Of a DNA stretch of 64,000 bases, positions 58,295-64,000 are shown piece by piece. The DNA is taken from NCBI RefSeq assembly GCF_014641595.1, contig NZ_BMIA01000001.1, forward strand, positions 868,001 through 932,000, in the 5' to 3' direction. The notes beneath the pieces are model-generated. The model had not been told where the DNA came from, did no database searches, and worked only from the letters and a program-made list of their open reading frames with translations. This DNA is from Dyadobacter endophyticus. Lineage in GTDB: Bacteria > Bacteroidota > Bacteroidia > Cytophagales > Spirosomataceae. Positions within the stretch are counted from its first letter, which is position 1. Each line of letters opens with the position of its first letter. A program made the position numbers and the translations under genes.

Positions 58295-59815
58295 TTGTTT
58301 GTGTTTAAACCCAAATTCAAACCCACTTTGAAAAGCCTCACAAGTCTGCACTGGCTGTGGGCCGTCTTGCTGGCCGCACCTTTGTTCTTCCAATACTTTC
58401 CTGAAAAGCAAACGGCATACAAACCTGCCGCAAAACCCAACATCCTTTTCATTTTCGCCGACGACCAGCGGGCCGATGCCCTGGGAATAGCCGGTAATGC
58501 GGTGGTTAAGACGCCGAATATCGACCAACTGGCAAAATCAGGCGTCCGGTTTGCAAATTGCTATGTTATGGGCGGGCATCACGGAGCCATTTGCGCGCCC
58601 AGCCGGGCGATGCTCATGAGTGGAAAAAGCCTGTTTCATGTGTACGATGTGCTGGACGGCGTTCATACCATGCCGCAGCATTTTGCTGAAAACGGGTACG
58701 AAACTTTCGGGACCGGGAAGTGGCATAATGGTGCAAAAACTTTCGAAGCGTCGTTCCAGAAAGGAAAGGCGGTCATGCTGGGCGGCATGAGCGACCATTT
58801 TCAGGTGCCCGTCCGGGATTTGAACAATGGCAAACTCGGCGAACCGGTGACAAAGGGCTTTTCGACCGACATTTTCACGGAGGCTGCGCTTTCCTATATT
58901 GATGAATATGCAAAGAGCAAAAAGGCTAATCCTTTCTTCTGCTACATTGCCTACACCGCCCCGCACGACCCACGCTCGCCGCGTGAGGACTACATCGGCA
59001 AATATCCCGAAAAGGACATTCCGCTACCAGGTAATTTCAAACCCGTGCACCCGTTCGATTATGGTGAGGCGCAGGTAAGGGATGAAAATCTGGCTCCCTG
59101 GCCCCGTACGCCGGAAATTATCAAGGCCACATTGTCGGATTATTATGGGCTGATCAGCCACCTGGACGCCCGTGTGGGCGACATTATCCGCTCGTTGAAG
59201 GAAAAGGGCCTTTACGAGAACACGATCATTGTTTACGCCGCCGACAATGGCCTGGCTGTGGGTAGTCATGGCTTGCTGGGCAAGCAGAGTTTATACGAGC
59301 ATAGCATGAAAGTGCCTTTTATTATTACGGGGCCTGGTATTCCAAAGGGCCAGGTATCCAATGCGCTGGTGTACCTCTATGATATTTTCCCTACGCTGGC
59401 ATCGGTAACCGGCATTCCCAAACCCGGCGCGGTGGACGGCAAGAGTCTTTCGGAGGTAATCAGCGGGAAGGCCAGAAGCGTGCGTGAAAGCAGTTTTACA
59501 GCCTACCGAAACCTGATAAGGGCAGTGCGGGACGATGAATGGAAGCTGATTCGATACCCGAACCGGGACTATACACAGCTTTTCAACCTCAAAAAAGATC
59601 CGCTGGAACTGGAAAACCTGTCGGGAAAAGCAGCATACCGCCAAAAAGAGGAAAGTTTGAAAAAGCTCCTGGTCCAATGGCAGCAGCAGACCGGCGATAC
59701 CGTTGCCTACACTGCGAAAACGATCCTGCCCATGAAGTACGAGCCCGAAAAGTTCGAGCGCATTATGGATAAGAACCAGCCCAAATACACGCAGGACAAA
59801 TATTTTAAAAAGTAG
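58295..59815 (+). CDS. Sulfatase (iduronate-2-sulfatase-like)
   Basis: A formylglycine-type sulfatase of 506 aa if the TTG at 58295 is used, 504 aa from the GTG at 58301; no good ATG exists, so the start is uncertain. A hydrophobic leader (about 18-34) is followed by NILFIFADDQRADALG (metal aspartates, 49-64), the activation motif CAPSR at Cys100 in HHGAICAPSRAMLMSG, GTGKWHNG (about 144-151) and ENTIIVYAADNGLAVGSHGL. It is secreted or periplasmic. It sits nine bases before a second sulfatase, and probably acts on a sulfated polysaccharide. Confidence 0.87.
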   Translation: MFVFKPKFKPTLKSLTSLHWLWAVLLAAPLFFQYFPEKQTAYKPAAKPNILFIFADDQRADALGIAGNAVVKTPNIDQLAKSGVRFANCYVMGGHHGAICAPSRAMLMSGKSLFHVYDVLDGVHTMPQHFAENGYETFGTGKWHNGAKTFEASFQKGKAVMLGGMSDHFQVPVRDLNNGKLGEPVTKGFSTDIFTEAALSYIDEYAKSKKANPFFCYIAYTAPHDPRSPREDYIGKYPEKDIPLPGNFKPVHPFDYGEAQVRDENLAPWPRTPEIIKATLSDYYGLISHLDARVGDIIRSLKEKGLYENTIIVYAADNGLAVGSHGLLGKQSLYEHSMKVPFIITGPGIPKGQVSNALVYLYDIFPTLASVTGIPKPGAVDGKSLSEVISGKARSVRESSFTAYRNLIRAVRDDEWKLIRYPNRDYTQLFNLKKDPLELENLSGKAAYRQKEESLKKLLVQWQQQTGDTVAYTAKTILPMKYEPEKFERIMDKNQPKYTQDKYFKK

Positions 59816-59824
59816 CTGTTGAAA

Positions 59825-61594
59825 ATGAAAAATGCCCGCATCATCCGCACGACGCTTCTGGCACTGTGCGCGACATTGTTCTGGAATGCAAACGCCCAGG
59901 TGCACCCCAATATCGTTTTCATCCTGGCCGACGATCAGGGGTGGGGCGATTTGAGCATCAACGGCAATACCAATGTCCGTACCCCCCATATCGACAGGAT
60001 CGGGAAGGAAGGGGCGCAATTTTCGCGGTTTTACGTCTCTCCGTTGTGCGCTCCCACGCGTGCGGGCCTGCTCACGGGGCGCTATCATTACCGTGCGGGT
60101 GTCTGGGGCGTTTCCAATTCGCGCGAATTTATGAACCTTGATGAGGTTACTCTGGCAGATTTGCTCAAAAGCGCCGGCTATTCCACCGGCTGCTTTGGTA
60201 AATGGCATAACGGAAGTCAATATCCCTACCATCCCAACGGGCGCGGGTTCGACGAGTTTTACGGAATGCTCAGCGGGCATTACGCCAATTACTTCAATAC
60301 GACCGTCGACCATAATGGCGAACCTGAAAAAAGTACCGGCTACATTGCCGACGATCTGACCAGCAAAGCCATTGGGTTTATTGAGAAAAGCAAGAAGGCG
60401 GGTAAGCCATTTTTTTGCTATATACCCTACAACACGCCGCATTCGCCCTTCCAGGTGCCGGATGAGAACTACAACAGGGTAAAGGTGCGGGGTATCAAAC
60501 AGTTCAGCGATAAAAAAGGAGAGGAGGATGGGGAGACGACCATTACCGCGCTTGCGATGTCCGAGAATATCGATGATAATGTGGGCCGGATCTTAAAAAA
60601 GCTCGACGACTTGAAACTGACCGACAATACGATCGTCATTTACCTCAGCGACAACGGCCCCAACTCCTGGCGCTGGAACGGCGATATGAAAGGTCGGAAG
60701 GGCACAGCTGGTGAGGGCAGCGTGCGGGTACCGTTCCTCATCCGTTGGCCGGGCGTGATCCCCGCCGGAAAAGTGGTAAATGGCAATGCAGCATATATCG
60801 ACTTGCTTCCCACCTTGATCGAACTGACGGGTGTCCCAACTAAGAAAAGCGGCAAACCACTCGACGGGATCAGCCTCCAACCTGCATTGACGAAAGTGGC
60901 CGAACTGCCCGACCGGTTGCTGTTTTTATCCATTAACAAAAATAACAGCGTAAGAAAGGGCCACTACCTATATCAGAGCAATGAATTATATGATCTTGCC
61001 GCCGATCCGGCGCAACAGCATAACATAGCTTCCGGGTACCCCGGACTGGCCGACAGCCTCCGCACCGCATTCGACAATTGGTATGCGGATGTTTATAAAA
61101 ATATTGATTCTACGCGTTCGCTGCCAGTGGGTTACAGCCAGTTTCCAAAGACGGTGCTGCCTTCCCAGGACGCTATTCTGCACAGGTCGGCCAGAGGCAG
61201 CCTCTCATACAGTGCCTCCGCGCCAAACTCTTCCTGGATCTCAAACTGGTCGGACACCGCTTCTTACGCGAGCTGGAATGTGGAAGTGCATACCACTGGC
61301 AGGTATCAGGTGAACATCCGCTACACCAGCGCCGACGCGGGCGACGCATTCACCATTGCTTTGAACAAAAGCCACATCTCCGGCAGCATTCCCGTAGCAT
61401 TCGATCCTCCGCTGATCCCCAGTCCTGATCGTGTGAAGCGAACTGCGGAATCTTATGAAAAGGAGTTTCGGACACTGAAAGTTGGTGAAATGAGGCTGGA
61501 AAAGGGTAAAGGCGAGCTGAAATTGTCGGCCACTGAGCTGAAAGGCGGCAAGTTCGCTGATATTCGCTCGGTAGAGCTGGTGCTTTTGAAGTAG
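59825..61594 (+). CDS. Arylsulfatase with C-terminal beta-sandwich
   Basis: A 589-aa protein with a signal peptide (about 1-24, ending NANAQ). The sulfatase domain begins NIVFILADDQGWGDLS (29-44); Cys75 in PLCAPTRAGLLTGRYHYR is the formylglycine site (C-x-P-T-R); GKWHNGSQYPYHPNGRGFDEFYG and NTIVIYLSDNGPNSWRWNG follow. The last 150 residues (about 440-589) have SYSASAPNSSWISNWSDTASYASWNVEVHT-like strands and resemble a carbohydrate-binding or discoidin-like module. The ATG at 59825 is chosen because it is the first one after the upstream stop. Confidence 0.88.
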   Translation: MKNARIIRTTLLALCATLFWNANAQVHPNIVFILADDQGWGDLSINGNTNVRTPHIDRIGKEGAQFSRFYVSPLCAPTRAGLLTGRYHYRAGVWGVSNSREFMNLDEVTLADLLKSAGYSTGCFGKWHNGSQYPYHPNGRGFDEFYGMLSGHYANYFNTTVDHNGEPEKSTGYIADDLTSKAIGFIEKSKKAGKPFFCYIPYNTPHSPFQVPDENYNRVKVRGIKQFSDKKGEEDGETTITALAMSENIDDNVGRILKKLDDLKLTDNTIVIYLSDNGPNSWRWNGDMKGRKGTAGEGSVRVPFLIRWPGVIPAGKVVNGNAAYIDLLPTLIELTGVPTKKSGKPLDGISLQPALTKVAELPDRLLFLSINKNNSVRKGHYLYQSNELYDLAADPAQQHNIASGYPGLADSLRTAFDNWYADVYKNIDSTRSLPVGYSQFPKTVLPSQDAILHRSARGSLSYSASAPNSSWISNWSDTASYASWNVEVHTTGRYQVNIRYTSADAGDAFTIALNKSHISGSIPVAFDPPLIPSPDRVKRTAESYEKEFRTLKVGEMRLEKGKGELKLSATELKGGKFADIRSVELVLLK

Positions 61595-61599
61595 CAACA

Positions 61600-63042
61600 T
61601 CAAAACGGCCCCTTCACATTAATGCGGTCTGCGTGCTTTGCGGCGCCGGGCATTTCGCCACGCTTGTCCTTCGCGGGCAATGCTTCGCCGGTTTCACGGT
61701 CGTACCAGTCGGGAGTGAGGTGTTCGGGGACGGTATCGCCGGTGTCGTTTTGCCACAGAGCGAGCACCTTTTTCAGTGTTTGTATTTGTTGGGAATAGGT
61801 ATGGTTTCCGAGCAGGTTTTCAACTTGCAATGGATCTTTAAAATTGTCAAAAAACTCCTCCGAAGGCCTTGGTGTCGTGAATGCATCTTCTTGCAACGGG
61901 CTTAGCTTGCCGGATTTACGGGCGGCTTTCAATGCTTTGGCCGATGGGCTCTGGTTGGCGTCGATCGGGCCGCCATTGTCGAGTTTCGGCCTTTTATTCA
62001 TGATGTACAAAAAATCCTTCGTACGCACTGAGCGCTCGTAAGCTTCGTAATCGTGCCAGTTGTGCTCGGCGAAAACGTATTTCCTGAATTCCAGGCCCGG
62101 GTTTTTGAACAGGCGAGCGAAGCTTTTTCCCTGAAACGTAGGTCCGGCATCGATACCTGCCAGCGCCAGTAATGTCGGTGCAATATCGACGGTGCTGACC
62201 AGGCTTTGGCAGGTTTGGCCCGCCCCGATACCCGCGGGCCATTTGACGAGAAACGGCGTTTTAATGCCCGCGTCGGTCAGGCGTGTTTTGCTTCCGGGGA
62301 ACGGGCGGCCGTTATCGGCTGTGAAAATGATAAGCGTATTCTCCGAAAGCCCCTGCGCGGCGAGCTCCTGTTCGAGTTCTCCCACACAACGGTCGAGGCG
62401 GGCTATTTCATTGTAGTAGGCCACCAGATCCTGCCTCGTTTCACGGGTGTCCGTGAGCGTAGGCGGTACCTCTACGTCGCGCGCGGGGTCGTGCTGCGGG
62501 CCGTTGGTGGTGGCCGACCACGGCCGATGCGCGTCATAGGGAGACAGCCAGAAGAAGAATGGCTTGTTTTTGGGTCTGGATTTCAGGAGGTTAATCCATT
62601 GTGCTTCACCACCTTCACCATTCTGTGTCTGATTGACCAGCAGCGTGTCGTAAGCGCGGCGGGTATTGGGGCCTTCGTGCCATTTGCCGGCTAATGCGGT
62701 GTAATATCCTTTTTGTTTCAGGAGTTCGGGGAAGTATTTCAAATGCGCGGGGAGCGGTGAATGAAGCTCGGCAGCGCCTGTATTGTGCGGGTACCGACCC
62801 GTAAGAATGCTCGTGCGGCTGGGGCTACATGAGCTGGCCGTCAGGAACATGTTGGTGAACTTGATTCCCTCGCGTGCGAGCCTGTTAAGGTTTGGCGTCT
62901 TCACCTTGCCGTTACCATAAGCACCAATATCGTCCCAACTGATGTCGTCGCCGATGATGAATATAATATTGACCGGCTGCGCCGCGTGTGCGACAATGCC
63001 TAACAGGAAGGTTACAACCAGAAGAAAATAGCGCCGCGTCAT
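61600..63042 (-). CDS. Sulfatase (heparan N-sulfatase-like)
   Basis: A 480-aa protein with a signal peptide (about 1-20, TFLLGIVAHAA). VNIIFIIGDDISWDDIGAYGNGKVKTPNLNRLA (as two parts, 24-56) opens the sulfatase domain; Cys72 in SSCSPSRTSILTGRYPHN is the formylglycine site. SPYDAHRPWS and NTLIIFTADNGRPFPGSKTRLTDAG supply the metal and substrate regions. It is convergent with the arylsulfatase with five bases between the stops. The start at 63042 is the ATG giving a proper signal peptide. The sulfatase-maturing enzyme needed for all three is not in this window. Confidence 0.88.
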   Translation of the reverse strand: MTRRYFLLVVTFLLGIVAHAAQPVNIIFIIGDDISWDDIGAYGNGKVKTPNLNRLAREGIKFTNMFLTASSCSPSRTSILTGRYPHNTGAAELHSPLPAHLKYFPELLKQKGYYTALAGKWHEGPNTRRAYDTLLVNQTQNGEGGEAQWINLLKSRPKNKPFFFWLSPYDAHRPWSATTNGPQHDPARDVEVPPTLTDTRETRQDLVAYYNEIARLDRCVGELEQELAAQGLSENTLIIFTADNGRPFPGSKTRLTDAGIKTPFLVKWPAGIGAGQTCQSLVSTVDIAPTLLALAGIDAGPTFQGKSFARLFKNPGLEFRKYVFAEHNWHDYEAYERSVRTKDFLYIMNKRPKLDNGGPIDANQSPSAKALKAARKSGKLSPLQEDAFTTPRPSEEFFDNFKDPLQVENLLGNHTYSQQIQTLKKVLALWQNDTGDTVPEHLTPDWYDRETGEALPAKDKRGEMPGAAKHADRINVKGPF

Positions 63043-63124
63043 ATTTGCCGGATTAGTTGAAAAAGCCCAATACGCTCGCAAAAAGCCATTTAACTATTAA
63101 TTTTTCAAAAAAATACATAAAAAA

Positions 63125-63155
63125 TTTGCGTAGTTAAGTGACTACATATAAATTC
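63125..63155 (+). promoter_or_regulatory. Promoter of the ArsR operon
   Basis: TTTG at 63125-63128, 19 bases, then TAAATTCG at 63148-63155 (one mismatch to TAnnTTTG, using 63149 as the first T would give 20 bases). It is enclosed by the two operator copies and leaves only a very short leader before the ATG at 63175. Confidence 0.5.
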
Positions 63156-63171
63156 GTAGCCAAATAACTAC
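63130..63171. promoter_or_regulatory. Two operator copies GTAGTTAnnTGnCTAC
   Basis: Site 1 is GTAGTTAAGTGACTAC at 63130-63145; site 2 on the other strand, complement of 63156-63171, is GTAGTTATTTGGCTAC. They agree in 12 or 13 of 16 positions, face each other, and their centres are 26 bases apart. Site 1 lies between the promoter elements and site 2 directly before the ArsR start codon, the expected place for an autorepressor. Confidence 0.7.
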
Positions 63172-63174
63172 GCA

Positions 63175-63498
63175 ATGAACCTGAGACGAGATGTATTTCA
63201 AGCCATAGCAGACCCTACCCGAAGGGCCATATTGCTACTACTGGCATCGCAATCCCTGACGGCAGGGGCGATTGCCTCGAACTTCGATACGGCCAGGCCT
63301 ACGGTTTCCAAGCACCTGCAAATTCTCACAGAATGCGAGTTGCTGAACCAGGAGCAAACAGGTCGGGAAATTTACTATCACTTAAATCCCAAAAAAATGA
63401 AAGAGATCGCCGACTTCATCGAGCCTTTCCGGCGAATGTGGGATGACCGGTTCAACAAGCTGGAATCCATTATGAAAAACTATCAATCCAAAAAATAG
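63175..63498 (+). CDS. ArsR/SmtB-family regulator
   Basis: A 107-aa winged-helix repressor. [24 protein letters not shown] (as two parts, 4-27), [30 protein letters not shown] (about 28-57) with the recognition helix [10 protein letters not shown], and [16 protein letters not shown] (wing) are clear. There is no cysteine metal site, which places it among the non-metal ArsR proteins that are paired with SRPBCC proteins. It overlaps operators in its own leader and precedes the SRPBCC gene by three bases. Confidence 0.93.
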   Translation: MNLRRDVFQAIADPTRRAILLLLASQSLTAGAIASNFDTARPTVSKHLQILTECELLNQEQTGREIYYHLNPKKMKEIADFIEPFRRMWDDRFNKLESIMKNYQSKK

Positions 63499-63501
63499 AA
63501 C

Positions 63502-63969
63502 ATGGAACGGAAAACGAAAATCAATGCTGAAAACGGCAGGCAGGACCTGGTGATCACCCGCGAGTTTGATCTGCCGCTGGACTTGCTCTTCAAGGCATAT
63601 GTGGAGCCGGAGATCGTCGAGCAATGGATGAGCACCAAAGTTGTGAAACTCGAAAGCAAACCCCACGGCGCCTGGGCATTCGAAACGTCCGATGCGGGGG
63701 GCAATGTGGTGTTGAGGATGAATGGCGTGATCCATGAATTTGTACCGGAGCAGAAGATCACGCGTACGTTCCAGATGGAAAACACCCCTTTCCCGGTTCA
63801 ACTCGAATTTCTCGTATTCGAAAGACTCACCGACGAGACCAGTAAGCTCACCATGCAGATCGTCTACAAGTCGCCCGAGGACCGTGAGGCAGCGCTGAAA
63901 TTACCTTTCGCGGCGGGTATCAATATGGCGCATAACCGGTTGGAGCAAGTTGTCAAACAATTAATATAA
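63502..63969 (+). CDS. SRPBCC (AHSA1-type) domain protein
   Basis: A 155-aa protein with an activator of Hsp90 ATPase homologue 1-like START fold. It opens QDLVITREFDLPLDLLFKAYVEPEIVEQWM (as two parts, about 14-43) and has LESKPHGAWAFETSDAGGN and ITRTFQMENTPFPVQLEF, the usual order of this family. Such proteins bind hydrophobic ligands; their role next to ArsR is not settled. It is three bases from the ArsR gene and six bases before the next start codon. Confidence 0.9.
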   Translation: MERKTKINAENGRQDLVITREFDLPLDLLFKAYVEPEIVEQWMSTKVVKLESKPHGAWAFETSDAGGNVVLRMNGVIHEFVPEQKITRTFQMENTPFPVQLEFLVFERLTDETSKLTMQIVYKSPEDREAALKLPFAAGINMAHNRLEQVVKQLI

Positions 63970-63975
63970 ACAGCA

Positions 63976-64000
63976 ATGGAAAAGAGAAAAAGAATCATTT
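63976..64000 (+). CDS. Start of a third gene in the ArsR operon (cut by window end)
   Basis: An ATG six bases after the SRPBCC stop opens MEKRKRII and runs off the window. In related operons the next gene is often a DoxX-family membrane protein, with a similar basic N-terminus, but only eight residues are visible. Confidence 0.45.

Noticed and set aside
59291..60442. 383-codon minus-strand frame across two sulfatase genes
   Set aside because: Long, but antisense to two confident genes and their junction; no family resemblance. Such frames arise from codon bias.
1..64000. CRISPR array, prophage or integrative element
   Set aside because: No regularly spaced direct repeats, no cas genes, integrase, transposase or phage structural genes were seen.

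Overview
The window looks like chromosome of a Bacteroidota bacterium of the Cytophagales, most likely a Dyadobacter-like member of the Spirosomaceae. The reasons are gldC, a type IX secretion (T9SS) C-terminal sorting domain, a gliding-motility-associated C-terminal domain, a type III glutamine synthetase, the long form of IspG, SelA-fold and Gfo/Idh proteins with Tat-type leaders, the absence of purine-rich Shine-Dalgarno sites, and several promoters that fit the Bacteroidota pattern TTTG-N17..21-TAnnTTTG. The genus is inference. I see no rRNA, CRISPR array, integrase or intact insertion sequence.

Layout. 0.2-10.3 kb is a nitrogen-assimilation district: porin and ammonium channel, then (after mtaB and an LtaS-like membrane transferase) glutamine synthetase III with an acidic partner gene, and a convergent type II glutamine synthetase. 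10.6-22.5 kb is mostly housekeeping: rsmE, a DUF4159 protein, a fatty acid desaturase, a tight run cinA - E2 acyltransferase - nucleotidase - response regulator - histidine kinase, gldC, and the operon ispG - DUF6728 - mmcQ/yjbR. 22.8-25.1 kb holds three secreted proteins of unknown role, the last a predicted cysteine-peptidase-like T9SS substrate; this is the best candidate here for an undescribed system. 25.1-28.9 kb is a sugar module (GHMP kinase, FucP-type transporter, GH109-like oxidoreductase-fold protein). 29.1-38.8 kb carries queD-folE, a sugar isomerase-like protein, a CDF exporter, NUDIX, LysE, GH3-type adenylase with surE, trhO and a deoxynucleoside kinase.

39.0 kb has a tRNA-Leu(GAG) with its own promoter and terminator. 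39.4-51.5 kb is accessory in flavour: an exported SelA-fold PLP protein with an added C-terminal domain, a CHU_C adhesin-like protein, a DHFR-like reductase, a small two-gene HTH unit, an ECF42-type sigma factor overlapped with its DGPF/YCII partner, a WG-repeat protein, a DUF3095 protein, a Crp-family regulator with a cupin, and a GbsR/MarR regulator lying under a perfect 38-bp palindrome. 51.6-63.0 kb is directed at outside carbohydrates: a lipoprotein sugar dehydrogenase, a pectinesterase-esterase fusion, a CAP protein, an acyltransferase overlapped with a lipoprotein serine hydrolase, and three sulfatases. The window closes with an ArsR repressor, its two operator copies, an SRPBCC partner and the start of a third gene.

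Small coding genes added by direct reading are a 59-aa DUF6728-like protein (20349-20528) and a 52-aa protein (44301-44459). Several starts were moved inward from the longest open frame on the basis of signal peptides, conserved N-termini or promoter positions.
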